A stretch of 64,000 nt of DNA from an uncultured Phascolarctobacterium sp. GTDB taxonomy: Bacteria > Bacillota > Negativicutes > Acidaminococcales > Acidaminococcaceae. The stretch is taken from assembly GCA_900541915.1 (NCBI GenBank), contig UQLS01000008.1, forward strand, positions 11,152 through 75,151, given 5' to 3'. How positions within the stretch are numbered: position 1 is the first letter of the stretch; each line of letters starts with the position of its first letter. Below the pieces are notes generated by a model. It saw only the letters and a program-made list of their open reading frames with translations. It searched no databases and was not told where the DNA came from. The position numbers were made by a program, and so were the translations under genes. This document shows, piece by piece, positions 1 through 7,667 of this stretch.

Positions 1-384
1 AAACTGTTCCTGGATAGCCTGCTTCAACGCTTCCAGATGAACATTCAGTTCAGGTTCGCTGCTTATCAAAGGCAAGATGATGCACAGCTGATAACCATGC
101 TCTTTACACCAAGTGCAGATCTTTGTTAAATCCTCTAAAATAAAGCGCTGCGGACGCATCTGCAGCAAATCATTGGCTCCGCCTAAAAAGATAATATGCT
201 TAACATATTCCGGCAGCATGGTATTTTTCAGACGCTGCAGGATATCATCACAGCAGTCGCCGCACAAACCGTAGTTTAGCAGGCGCATCCTGCCAACACT
301 TTCTGCTGCCGCGATCCACGAATGTCTTGCACCGAAAGGGAAACCCTGTATTAAAGAATCACCAAAGCAAGCTGCATAATACAT
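1..384 (-). CDS. SGNH/GDSL-family hydrolase, C-terminus beyond window
   Basis: The reading frame opens with MYYAACFGDSLIQGF, containing the GDSL block I nucleophile motif (Ser at about residue 10), and later shows GGANDL, matching the G-x-N-D block III of SGNH hydrolases. Such enzymes are esterases, lipases or thioesterases; the substrate cannot be read here. No signal peptide is visible, so it is probably cytoplasmic. The start at 384 has a good AAAGGGG ribosome site a few bases upstream. It lies 24 bases downstream of the rhodanese gene on the same strand, so the two are probably cotranscribed. The gene runs off the left edge of the window. Confidence 0.8.
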   Translation of the reverse strand, partial: MYYAACFGDSLIQGFPFGARHSWIAAAESVGRMRLLNYGLCGDCCDDILQRLKNTMLPEYVKHIIFLGGANDLLQMRPQRFILEDLTKICTWCKEHGYQLCIILPLISSEPELNVHLEALKQAIQEQF

Positions 385-408
385 GCGTAACACCCCTTTC
401 AGAGCAGA

Positions 409-786
409 TTATTTTTCCAGCTGACCCTTCCAACGGCTGATACCGCCAAAATCTGCAACATTAGTATAGCCAAGTTTACCAAGTGTTTCCGCTGCAATAG
501 CACTGCGGCGGCCACTGCGGCAGTAAACAATGATCTCTTTAGACTTATCAGGCAGAGTAACTGCAGCTGCTGCGGCAATTCTGTCATAAGGCAGCAATAC
601 TGCACCAGGAATATGTCCTTCGTTATACTCTTCCTGGGTTCTTACATCCAGCAAAACAAAACCAGCCTGCGCTGCCAGTTTCTTTTCCAGCTCAGCATAC
701 TGTACAAGCTCTTTAGTGCTGCCATGCTGCATAAAAAAGAAAAGTCCGCCTACAACAATGCATAAAGCCAGTAAATATTTCATCAT
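409..786 (-). CDS. Membrane-anchored single-domain rhodanese-like protein
   Basis: A 125-residue protein begins with a hydrophobic segment (about residues 3-19) that looks like an uncleaved signal anchor. A single rhodanese domain follows: LLDVRTQEEYNEGHIPGA and the active-site loop YCRSGRR, with the presumed catalytic Cys intact. Rhodaneses carry persulfide sulfur; here the domain would face outside the cytoplasmic membrane. The start at 786 is the first of two adjacent ATG codons, with AGGAG seven bases upstream. The physiological sulfur acceptor is unknown. It is followed at once by the SGNH hydrolase. Confidence 0.85.
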   Translation of the reverse strand: MMKYLLALCIVVGGLFFFMQHGSTKELVQYAELEKKLAAQAGFVLLDVRTQEEYNEGHIPGAVLLPYDRIAAAAAVTLPDKSKEIIVYCRSGRRSAIAAETLGKLGYTNVADFGGISRWKGQLEK

Positions 787-850
787 TATATCACTCCTAA
801 TCGAATAATAATCCTCTATTGATATTTATTATATCAAATGTTGGTTAATA

Positions 851-879
851 TTTACAAGGGATATCTGCCATGCTAAAAT
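851..879 (+). promoter_or_regulatory. Predicted sigma-70 promoter of the alcohol dehydrogenase
   Basis: TTTACA at 851-856 and TAAAAT at 874-879 are separated by 17 bases, and a TGC triplet precedes the -10 (extended -10). The site points at the dehydrogenase start at 926. This rests on sequence match only. Confidence 0.6.
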
Positions 880-925
880 TTAATATAGAAACAGTTACAT
901 TTTATTTTAGACAGGAGGAAGTTAA

Positions 926-2110
926 ATGGATTTTTTCAAATATCATGCACCTACACAAGTTATCTTCGGCAAAGATACAGAAAAACAAGTTGGCTCTCTG
1001 TGCAAAGCATGGGGCGCACATAAAGTATTGATACATTTCGGCGGCAGCAGCGCCCAAAAATCCGGCTTGCTGGACCGCATCTGCGACAGTCTGCGTGAAG
1101 CAGGTCTGGAATACGTACTTTTAGGCGGTGTAGTTCCCAATCCGCGCCTGTCTAAAATTAAAGAAGGCGTAGAATTATGCCGTAAAGAAGGCGCAGACTT
1201 CATCTTAGCCGTAGGCGGCGGCAGCGTTATCGACAGCGCCAAAGGTATCGGCTACGGACTGGTAAATGAAGGCGAGCTGTGGGATTATTACATGGGCCAA
1301 AAACGTCCTACCGGCTGTGCTCCTATCGGTACTGTATTGACAATTGCAGCAGCAGGCAGTGAAATGAGTACTTCCTCTGTTGTTACCAACGAAGAAGGCT
1401 GGCTTAAACGTAACCTGCAGTCAGAATACTCTTTCTGCAAATTTGCTGTAATGAATCCTGAACTTACCTATACCCTGCCGGCATATCAGACTGCCAGCGG
1501 CTGTACAGATATCATCGTTCACAGTATGGAACGTTATTTTACCGCTGCAGAAACCTGTCAGCTGGATATTATCGACAGAATGAGCGAGCAATTGATGCGC
1601 GACGTAATGCGTAATGTAAAAATCGCGCTCAAAGATCCTCACAATTATGATGCACGTGCTGAAATTATGTGGTGCGGTACTCTTTCCCATAATGACACAA
1701 CCGGTGACCGCAGCTTTGGCGACTGGTCCTGCCATCAGCTGGAGCATGAGCTGAGCGGTATTTATGATATTGCTCACGGCGCAGGTCTGGCAGCTGTCTG
1801 GGGTACCTGGGCACGTTATGTATATCGTGATAACCTCCCTCGTTTTGTACAGTTTGCAGTTAATGTAATGGGTGTACCAAACAACTTCCGTAACCCGGAA
1901 GCAACCGCTCTGGAAGGCATAGCTGCACTGGAAGATTTCTTCCGCAGCATCGGCATGCCTACCTCCATCAGCCAGGCAGGTATCGAGCTGCATGAAGCAG
2001 AAATCAAAGAACTGGCCTATAAATGCAGCTTTAATAACACTCGTACTATCGGCGCAGTAAAGAAACTTACTTTGGAAGATATGGAAAATATTTACAGACT
2101 GGCACGCTGA
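926..2110 (+). CDS. Iron-containing alcohol dehydrogenase (butanol dehydrogenase type)
   Basis: A 394-residue group III metal-dependent alcohol dehydrogenase, related to YqhD/BdhA NAD(P)H-dependent aldehyde reductases. The cofactor loop GGGSVIDSAKG lies at residues 97-107. The four expected metal ligands are present: Asp195 and His199 in CTDIIVHS, then His270 and His284 with the family spacing. The likely role is reduction of short-chain aldehydes or ketones to regenerate NAD(P)+ in fermentation; the exact substrate is not readable. It is a single gene with its own promoter, a strong ribosome site (AGGAGG) and a downstream hairpin terminator. It is one of the few plus-strand genes here. Confidence 0.92.
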   Translation: MDFFKYHAPTQVIFGKDTEKQVGSLCKAWGAHKVLIHFGGSSAQKSGLLDRICDSLREAGLEYVLLGGVVPNPRLSKIKEGVELCRKEGADFILAVGGGSVIDSAKGIGYGLVNEGELWDYYMGQKRPTGCAPIGTVLTIAAAGSEMSTSSVVTNEEGWLKRNLQSEYSFCKFAVMNPELTYTLPAYQTASGCTDIIVHSMERYFTAAETCQLDIIDRMSEQLMRDVMRNVKIALKDPHNYDARAEIMWCGTLSHNDTTGDRSFGDWSCHQLEHELSGIYDIAHGAGLAAVWGTWARYVYRDNLPRFVQFAVNVMGVPNNFRNPEATALEGIAALEDFFRSIGMPTSISQAGIELHEAEIKELAYKCSFNNTRTIGAVKKLTLEDMENIYRLAR

Positions 2111-2119
2111 CAGAAAAAG

Positions 2120-2158
2120 AAAAGCAGTTTGAAAGCAATGTTTTCAAACTGCTTTTTT
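2120..2158. terminator. Bidirectional rho-independent terminator
   Basis: A stem of GCAGTTTGAAA and its complement around a short loop, followed by a T-run. It lies between the convergent dehydrogenase (+) and the small membrane protein (-). The flanking A-run and T-run let it serve both strands. Confidence 0.85.
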
Positions 2159-2160
2159 AT

Positions 2161-2469
2161 TTAGCTGAGAAACTCTCCCGCAAAACAGCCTGCTGCCGAT
2201 ACAATGGCATAAAATACGCTGTATCCAAAAGCGGTAGCGTTAAAATAAAAATACATACTGGGCAGGAACAGGACAACCGTCAACACGATCATTACCCATT
2301 GAAAACGATGTCTGCGGCAGCACATAAAGCTGCTGAAAAAAACAATCAAAGGCATACAGGCAAGCAGAATAAACATAGCTGAACCTGTATCATTCATCAA
2401 CAGGGGCAAAAGGTAATAGGCGGCAGCTAAGACAGAGGCATAAGGCAAAAAAATTGTCTTATTCTCCAC
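2161..2469 (-). CDS. Small membrane protein of unknown function
   Basis: About 102 residues, dominated by three hydrophobic segments separated by a basic CCRRHRF turn. I do not recognise the family. An upstream in-frame ATG at 2511 would overlap the peroxiredoxin gene by 50 bases and has no ribosome site. The GTG at 2469 is preceded by GGAAGGA at seven bases and overlaps the bcp stop by only 11 bases, so I prefer GTG. It is probably translationally coupled to bcp. Any role in redox or envelope function is a guess from position alone. Confidence 0.6.
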   Translation of the reverse strand: MENKTIFLPYASVLAAAYYLLPLLMNDTGSAMFILLACMPLIVFFSSFMCCRRHRFQWVMIVLTVVLFLPSMYFYFNATAFGYSVFYAIVSAAGCFAGEFLS

Positions 2470-2935
2470 AGCTGCATCCTTCCCGCAGATATCCGAGGAC
2501 ATCTGCAACATTAGCCTCCGGTTTTACCTTTGTCCAGGCAGCCTCTATCACTCCCTGCTCATCAATAACATAGGTGGAACGCACCACACCCATGCTTACC
2601 TTTCCGTACAGCTTTTTTTCCTGCCATACATCATAAGCCTGAATAGCCTGCAGTTCCGGATCGGACAAAAGCAGGAAAGGCAGTTCATTTTTGGCAGCAA
2701 AATTAAAATGCGATTTAACGCTGTCCTTACTAATACCAATAATTACTGCTCCCAAAGCTGCGTATTCCGCAAAAGCATCACGAAATGCCTGTGCCTGACG
2801 AGTGCATCCCGGTGTAGAATCCTTGGGATAAAAATAAAGTACGACCTTCTTTCCCAGAAAATCTTTCAGGCTTACTTCTTTACCGTCTTTATCCTGCAGT
2901 GTAAAAGCAGGTGCTTGCGTACCAATCTCTAACAT
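2459..2935 (-). CDS. bcp: Thiol peroxidase of the Bcp/PrxQ peroxiredoxin family
   Basis: A 158-residue AhpC/TSA-fold peroxiredoxin that reduces hydroperoxides using thioredoxin-type reductants. The peroxidatic cysteine is Cys44 in the PKDSTPGCT motif. The resolving cysteine that many Bcp proteins carry five residues later is replaced by Gln49, so it would act as a 1-Cys enzyme or use another cysteine; two cysteines lie near the extreme C-terminus (GCSCGE). The start has AAAGGG upstream. It precedes a small membrane protein whose GTG start overlaps its stop codon. Confidence 0.93.
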   Translation of the reverse strand: MLEIGTQAPAFTLQDKDGKEVSLKDFLGKKVVLYFYPKDSTPGCTRQAQAFRDAFAEYAALGAVIIGISKDSVKSHFNFAAKNELPFLLLSDPELQAIQAYDVWQEKKLYGKVSMGVVRSTYVIDEQGVIEAAWTKVKPEANVADVLGYLREGCSCGE

Positions 2936-3039
2936 ATATTTCAGCCCTTTCGCGTAAGTTTATTATTGTTTACATAAAGTTTAGCACAATAAGCAATTTT
3001 TTTCTGTGAAAGAATTGTATATATTTTCAGCTGAAAACA

Positions 3040-3068
3040 AGAAAACCCCGCATCTTACGATGCGGGGC
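3040..3068 (-). terminator. Terminator after rpmA
   Basis: A perfect nine-base-pair stem CCCCGCATC with a TTAC loop. On the minus strand it is followed by a T-rich tract. It ends the rng-rplU-prp-rpmA unit. Confidence 0.85.
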
Positions 3069-3074
3069 TGACTA

Positions 3075-3371
3075 TTACATAGCCGCTTCTTCAGCAACCG
3101 GATATACGCTGATTTGACGTTTATCACGGCCTTTGCGTTCAAATTTTACACGACCTTCAACTTTAGCATAGATGGTGTAATCTTTACCCATGCCTACATT
3201 GTTGCCGGGATGGAATTTGGTACCACGTTGACGTACGATGATGCTGCCTGCGGTAACCAGCTGGCTGTCATGAGCTTTAGTGCCCAGACGTTGAGCGTTG
3301 GAATCACGACCGTTGTGGGAGCTACCAGTACCTTTTTTATGTGCATGAAGCTGCAGAATAATTTCAAACAT
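3075..3371 (-). CDS. rpmA: Large-subunit ribosomal protein bL27 with cleavable N-terminal extension
   Basis: A 98-residue L27 that sits near the peptidyl transferase centre. It begins MFEIILQLHAHKKGTGSS. The HKKG core is preceded by a short hydrophobic extension ending in LQLHA, which matches the Firmicute-type extension removed by the protease Prp before L27 can work. The gene for Prp lies immediately upstream. The start at 3371 is set by AGGAGGT seven bases before the ATG; an in-frame GTG at 3380 overlaps that ribosome site and is unlikely. Confidence 0.95.
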   Translation of the reverse strand: MFEIILQLHAHKKGTGSSHNGRDSNAQRLGTKAHDSQLVTAGSIIVRQRGTKFHPGNNVGMGKDYTIYAKVEGRVKFERKGRDKRQISVYPVAEEAAM

Positions 3372-3376
3372 TACTT

Positions 3377-3703
3377 TCACCTCCTATGTTCTTTAATCCG
3401 AACATATTGCGGACACTGACGAGCAATGGAATCAAGCCCACAGAGCATAGTTTCCAGTATTGCCTGTGTCAGGTCGTCAGGTGCACTGTTCAATGCTACC
3501 TTTAATATACCGTCATCTTCATTGAACGTATATGACGGCTTTAATTTCAAATATCGTTCCAGTCCCATCACAGGAGCCTGAGTAAGAGCAGATACAGCAC
3601 TGCAGATAATATCCTGCCCTGCTTCTGCATAGCCGGCGTGACCGCTGACCTGATACCTCGTAATAAGGCCCTGTTCGTTCCTGTACAAATCAACAGTAAT
3701 CAT
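3377..3703 (-). CDS. prp: Ribosomal-processing cysteine protease Prp (YsxB family)
   Basis: A 108-residue protein of the YsxB/Prp family, which trims the N-terminus of ribosomal protein L27 in Firmicutes and relatives. The catalytic pair is visible as His22 in SGHAGYAEAGQD and Cys34 in IICSAVSAL. It lies between rplU and rpmA as in most Firmicutes. It is five bases from both neighbours, so all three genes are surely cotranscribed. Its presence matches the extended L27 encoded just downstream. Confidence 0.94.
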   Translation of the reverse strand: MITVDLYRNEQGLITRYQVSGHAGYAEAGQDIICSAVSALTQAPVMGLERYLKLKPSYTFNEDDGILKVALNSAPDDLTQAILETMLCGLDSIARQCPQYVRIKEHRR

Positions 3704-3708
3704 TGCTA

Positions 3709-4020
3709 TTAAGCTTCGATTTTAGCGATTTCAACAGTGGTGAACGGTTGACGATGACCTTGACGTTTACGATAGTTGGATTTTGCTTTGTATTTGAAAA
3801 CGAAGATTTTGTCAGCTTTGCCGTGTTCAACAACTTTAGCTACAACTTTCGCACCAGCTACAACCGGAGTGCCGATTTTAACATCAGCATCGTTAACTAC
3901 GGTGAGAACGTCTTCAAAAACAACTTCAGCACCAACTTCTGCATTCAGTTTTTCAACTTGCAGGGTTTCGCCTTCGCTTACACGGTATTGTTTACCGCCG
4001 GTTTTGATAATTGCGTACAT
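3709..4020 (-). CDS. rplU: Large-subunit ribosomal protein bL21
   Basis: A 103-residue L21 with the typical start MYAIIKTGGKQYRVSEGE and the basic C-terminal half ending in a KRQGHRQP segment that contacts 23S rRNA. It is the first gene of rplU-prp-rpmA and is preceded by a candidate L21 leader RNA, which suggests autogenous control. A strong ribosome site (GGGAGGTGCA type) precedes the ATG. Confidence 0.97.
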   Translation of the reverse strand: MYAIIKTGGKQYRVSEGETLQVEKLNAEVGAEVVFEDVLTVVNDADVKIGTPVVAGAKVVAKVVEHGKADKIFVFKYKAKSNYRKRQGHRQPFTTVEIAKIEA

Positions 4021-4024
4021 CTAT

Positions 4025-4140
4025 TGCACCTCCCTTATGATAGACTCGCCAAATACGGTACTCTGCTTTCAGAGTTTACGGGACCTCTCTGCGCGGTTGG
4101 GGACGGACTACTCACAGTCCATACTGGTATATTTTACCCT
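4025..4140 (-). promoter_or_regulatory. Candidate ribosomal protein L21 leader RNA
   Basis: The 128 bases between rng and rplU are GC-rich and structured, with hairpin-forming segments such as GGACTGTGAGTAGTCC (minus strand) and a CTCTGAAAGCAGAG stem near rplU. Firmicutes carry a conserved L21 leader at exactly this position, thought to bind L21 and repress the operon. I infer the identity from position and structure; a covariance search is needed to confirm it. Confidence 0.6.
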
Positions 4141-4148
4141 GCATAAAA

Positions 4149-5564
4149 TTATTTGTCAACAAGATTATTGTCAAGAATCATAAAAGATTCTATCTGCAGA
4201 GAAGCATCTGCTTCAATCTTCAAGCTGCAGGCCAGCTCGCGCTCCCACTGCTTCAAATCACGCAGACGCAGCCATTCAGCCAGCCAGGGATTTGCTGTTA
4301 TCAGCAGATTTTTTGAACTGCTGCGGCGTTTGAGCAGGCTGCGCAGCCTGCGTTTGATTTCAAACGCTAAAGTTTCCCTGCTCTGCACTCTGCCGCTGCC
4401 GCTGCAGACAGGACAAGGTGTATATAATACAGAAGACAGGTTCTGCCTGGACTTTTTACGCGTCAGCTCCACCAAATTAAGCAGCGTAATTTCCTGTACA
4501 CGCGGATGCATCCTGTCGCCGCTCAATGACTTTTGCAGAGCTGCAAGGATTTCTGCTTTGTGCTCTTCAGTGTGCATATCAATGAAATCTACTACGATAA
4601 TACCGCCGATATCGCGCAGCCGCAGCTGACGAGCTATTTCTTTGGCTGCCTGTCGGTTAATCTCCATAATGGTTTCTTCCAGACTTTCACGTCCGCTGAA
4701 CTTGCCGCTGTTAACATCAATAACGGTCATCGCTTCCGTATAGTCAATAACAAGATAGCCTCCGCTTGGCAGCGGTACCTGTCTGTCTGAAATCGCCGCA
4801 ATATCTTCCGTCAGCCTGTTATAGGCAAAAATATCTTCCAGGCCCTGATAAAGCGTCAGCTTGATTGACTGTGCCTGCGGCATGCACTGCAGCAGCTCTT
4901 CAACTCTTTTATATACCTGCAGATTATCAATACAGATTTCCTGCAGGTCGCTGCGCAGATAATCACGAACTATGCGTACTGGTAAATCGAGCTCTCGCCG
5001 CAGCAACGCCGGAGCTTTGGCAACTTTTTCCCTTGCCGTCAGAATCTTCCAGCCGGCAGCCAGTTCAGCAATATCTGCCGCCAGCAGTTCTTCCGATACT
5101 CCGGCAGCTGCAGTCCTGACTACAATTCCCATCTCCTGCGGACGTGCCGCATCACAAATCTTGTTTAAACGCTCCCGTTCTTCTTTATCAGTAATTTTTC
5201 GTGATATACCTATATAAGATGCGTGGGGCAGTAAGACCACGTACTTACCCGGCAGGGTTATCTCCCTTACAGCAGTGGGTCCCTTAGTACCGCGTGCATC
5301 CTTGGAAATCTGCACCAGCAGGCTCTGCCCTTCCGTAACATCCATTTTATCGCCCAGATACAGAAAAGCATTCTGCTCCAGTCCTATATCAACAAAAGCA
5401 GCCTGTATGCCTCGTACCACGTTGCAGACTCTGCCCTTGTAGATGCTTCCTACCAGGTGATTATCCTCCGCACGTTCAACCATATATTCCATCAGGCGTC
5501 CGTCTTCTACCAGGCCCATCCTGGTTTCGTCCTCACTGACGCCGATAATAATCTTTGCTGCCAT
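4149..5564 (-). CDS. rng: Ribonuclease E/G family endoribonuclease
   Basis: A 471-residue RNase G-like endonuclease that cuts single-stranded RNA in rRNA maturation and mRNA decay. An N-terminal S1 domain (about residues 35-110; GSIYKGRVCNVVRGIQAAF) is followed by the DNase I-like catalytic region with the metal-binding aspartates in VIDVNSG and VVDFIDM. The Zn-link motif CPVCSGSG lies near residue 385. It lacks the long C-terminal degradosome scaffold of RNase E. It lies directly upstream of the L21 leader. In related genomes it usually follows the DUF2344 gene, which here is about 10 kb away. Confidence 0.95.
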   Translation of the reverse strand: MAAKIIIGVSEDETRMGLVEDGRLMEYMVERAEDNHLVGSIYKGRVCNVVRGIQAAFVDIGLEQNAFLYLGDKMDVTEGQSLLVQISKDARGTKGPTAVREITLPGKYVVLLPHASYIGISRKITDKEERERLNKICDAARPQEMGIVVRTAAAGVSEELLAADIAELAAGWKILTAREKVAKAPALLRRELDLPVRIVRDYLRSDLQEICIDNLQVYKRVEELLQCMPQAQSIKLTLYQGLEDIFAYNRLTEDIAAISDRQVPLPSGGYLVIDYTEAMTVIDVNSGKFSGRESLEETIMEINRQAAKEIARQLRLRDIGGIIVVDFIDMHTEEHKAEILAALQKSLSGDRMHPRVQEITLLNLVELTRKKSRQNLSSVLYTPCPVCSGSGRVQSRETLAFEIKRRLRSLLKRRSSSKNLLITANPWLAEWLRLRDLKQWERELACSLKIEADASLQIESFMILDNNLVDK

Positions 5565-5620
5565 TACTGCCTCCTTTCCGCATAAATGCTTTTATACTCA
5601 ATATTATATTTTAGCATAAA

Positions 5621-5657
5621 AAAAAATTACTGGCAAAGCAACTCTGCCAGTAATTTT
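5621..5657 (-). terminator. Terminator after the CGGC-domain gene
   Basis: A thirteen-base-pair stem AAAATTACTGGCA with an eight- to nine-base loop, followed by a long T-run on the minus strand. It separates the CGGC-domain gene from rng. Confidence 0.8.
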
Positions 5658-5678
5658 AATTTTCCTGTTGCGGTCTTA

Positions 5679-6035
5679 TCAGTGAGTTCCGTGCACTACC
5701 TTAATACCAGCTTCTTCCAGTTCTGCAACGATATCAGCAATAACCGGACACAGCTTTCTGTTGCCAGCTTCATCCTTTGGCATGGTACAGTTACTCAGGT
5801 GTACAGCATCAGGCATCAGTTTTTTCATGCGCTCAATTTTTTTGCGTACACCTTCCTGATTAGGCAATCTGTTTTCACCACAGCCATTGCAGGTGCAAAA
5901 AGCGACTGCCTGCAAAGTTTCATCGGCCTCATAGCAGGCAAAGGCGCCAGTTTTTTCGTTCATTGCCCGCAGACAGCCACTGCCGGCACAGGAAGCGCTG
6001 ACGCGCAAACATCTTAATACAGCTATTTTCTTCAT
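5679..6035 (-). CDS. CGGC-domain protein, putative metal-binding
   Basis: About 118 residues with many conserved cysteines: CLRVSASCAGSGCLRA near the N-terminus, then CTCNGCGENR in the middle, HLSNCT and a late CPVI. The pattern fits the CGGC domain family, which is predicted to bind metal through Cys and His but has no firmly established role. The start at 6035 has GGAGGG six bases upstream; a longer frame to 6107 has no ribosome site. It is a single gene between terminators. Confidence 0.8.
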   Translation of the reverse strand: MKKIAVLRCLRVSASCAGSGCLRAMNEKTGAFACYEADETLQAVAFCTCNGCGENRLPNQEGVRKKIERMKKLMPDAVHLSNCTMPKDEAGNRKLCPVIADIVAELEEAGIKVVHGTH

Positions 6036-6157
6036 TATTTTCCCTCCAGATTTATAATTGTAACATAATGCTTGCAAAATTTCTCCGACAATTTTGTAAA
6101 AGACCATTATTTTGACAAAATTTACTGGTATACTAAAAATATAAAGGAGATGATTTT

Positions 6158-6454
6158 ATGTTAAAAAGAGCATTTGCCATCTTAATGCTATTGCTGCTTC
6201 CAGCAGCTGTTATACATGCGGCACAGCCTGTTCCGCCACCTGCAGCAAAAACACCGGCTGTCCAGCAACCGGCACAGCCATCAGTACGTACTCCCACACC
6301 TCCTGCAGTACGGGTTCAGGAACCACGTGCCAGCCGCCGCACTACCATTAATCACAGACGTACGGAACGACGTATCGACCGTACTGCCGACAGCCAGTTA
6401 GAACGTACACGCGATCTGCAGCGTCAGCAGGATGCCCGCCGCAATAATAACTAA
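6158..6454 (+). CDS. Small secreted Pro/Ala/Arg-rich protein of unknown function
   Basis: A 98-residue protein with a clear Sec signal peptide (MLKRAFAILMLLLLPAAVIHA, about residues 1-21). A Pro/Ala/Gln linker follows (about 22-55), then a strongly basic Arg-rich tail with RRTTINHRRTERRIDR. I do not recognise a family; no enzyme motif is visible. Low complexity and charge suggest an exported basic peptide that could bind an acidic surface polymer or act in periplasmic stress, but this is speculation. The ribosome site AAAGGAG is strong and it has its own terminator. Confidence 0.65.
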   Translation: MLKRAFAILMLLLLPAAVIHAAQPVPPPAAKTPAVQQPAQPSVRTPTPPAVRVQEPRASRRTTINHRRTERRIDRTADSQLERTRDLQRQQDARRNNN

Positions 6455-6464
6455 ATATAAACAC

Positions 6465-6498
6465 AAAGTCGGTCAGAATGGAACTGACCGACTTTTTA
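6465..6498. terminator. Bidirectional terminator
   Basis: A twelve-base-pair stem AAAGTCGGTCAG with a seven-base loop and T-run, placed between convergent genes (secreted protein + and the 119-residue protein -). Confidence 0.85.
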
Positions 6499-6509
6499 TT
6501 TTTTATCTT

Positions 6510-6869
6510 TTAATAAGCATCTAAGCCGCTGCGTGCACCGCCTACAATACGCAGATTTTCGACACCAAAGGCATTTTTAATATCAGCCAGCCATTTTCCT
6601 AATAAAATCGTCCTAACTTTTTCTTCTGCTACTAAAAGCAGCATAGAATTTCCGCTGATATTGATATTTTCAGCCGTATTGATATATTTATCAAAGTCAG
6701 CTTCACCCATTGCCGCCTTCAATTTTTTCAACCCTTCTACAAGATAAGGCTTTTCTTTTACAGCACGCGCTTCAAAATTTTCAAAAGCGACCTCTTTGAG
6801 GATGCTGTTTGCAGCTGCAACAAATTCTTCTTCCAGTCTGCCGTTTTTACCGATAAAATCTTCTGTCAT
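6510..6869 (-). CDS. Protein of unknown function with a possible DnaA domain I-like C-terminal half
   Basis: About 119 residues, soluble and without a signal peptide. I cannot name the family. The C-terminal half (ISGNSMLLLVAEEKVRTILLGKWLADIKNAFG) has the rhythm of the DnaA N-terminal domain: a hydrophobic strand, then a helix with a W-L pair, then a helix ending near a small residue. This is a weak pattern impression only. The start at 6869 has AAGGAGG eight bases upstream; an earlier in-frame ATG at 6908 lacks one. It stands alone at the left edge of the AT-rich island. Confidence 0.65.
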   Translation of the reverse strand: MTEDFIGKNGRLEEEFVAAANSILKEVAFENFEARAVKEKPYLVEGLKKLKAAMGEADFDKYINTAENINISGNSMLLLVAEEKVRTILLGKWLADIKNAFGVENLRIVGGARSGLDAY

Positions 6870-6977
6870 TTTTCTAACCTCCTTGAAAAAATATAAATAA
6901 AAAATCAAAATGCCGTCATTGAAGAAATTTTAATACTATTTATAAAAAGAGTTTATCATTTGACCATTATTTAATAT

Positions 6978-7667
6978 TTAAAAACAACTTTCATTCTCTA
7001 CTATTTTTCTATTTTTCATATATACCACACGATCACAAAACCAATTAACTACATCCTTATCATGCGAAATAAATAAATATGACATATTTTTTTCTATATG
7101 TATTCTTTTTAGTAACTGTAGAATTTGTGCCTGAACTGAAATATCCAACATCGATGTTGGTTCATCTAAAATTAAAAGATCTGGTTTTAATATTAATGCT
7201 CTTGCTATACTTAATCGTTGAATCTCTCCTCCACTTAATTGATGTGGATACCTATCTAATAAATTTTTATTCAACTTTACTAAATCTAAAATTTCATCAA
7301 TTTCACAACCAGAAACTTTAATATCAAAAATATCTAATGGTTCTATAAAACTTTTTTCTAATTTCATTATTGGATCAAAAAAACTCTCTGGACGCTGAGA
7401 AATAAATTGTACTTTTCTTCTAAAATCCAATAAGCCATTATTAGATGTGTTTGTTATATCATTACCATGAAATAGAATTTTTCCGGAATCACATTTTAAT
7501 AGCCGTAATAAAATTCTAGCAAAAGTACTTTTACCACACCCGCTTGCTCCCATCATCCCTAATATTTCTCCTGCTTTTATGTGGATGTTACAACCATCTA
7601 AAACAATATAACTTTCCCCAAATTGGTGTTTACTGAAAGTTTTATAGATATCAATTGCTCGAAGCAT
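6978..7667 (-). CDS. ABC transporter ATPase, nickel/peptide importer family (second ATPase, NikE/DppF-like)
   Basis: A 229-residue ABC ATPase with Walker A GASGCGKST (residues 40-48), signature LSGGEIQRLSIARAL and Walker B LLILDEPTSMLD, plus the switch histidine in FISHD. It is the last gene of a seven-cistron AT-rich operon and overlaps the first ATPase gene by 17 bases. It powers uptake with the two permeases upstream. It lacks the C-terminal oligopeptide-type cysteine extension found in its partner, as is usual for NikE-like subunits. Codon use is AT-rich compared with flanking core genes. Confidence 0.9.
   Translation of the reverse strand: MLRAIDIYKTFSKHQFGESYIVLDGCNIHIKAGEILGMMGASGCGKSTFARILLRLLKCDSGKILFHGNDITNTSNNGLLDFRRKVQFISQRPESFFDPIMKLEKSFIEPLDIFDIKVSGCEIDEILDLVKLNKNLLDRYPHQLSGGEIQRLSIARALILKPDLLILDEPTSMLDISVQAQILQLLKRIHIEKNMSYLFISHDKDVVNWFCDRVVYMKNRKIVENESCF

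Noticed and set aside
6112..6134. TTGACA and TATACT before the small secreted protein as a promoter
   Set aside because: The spacer is only 11 bases, too short for sigma-70; each box may be part of another arrangement but no good pair was found.
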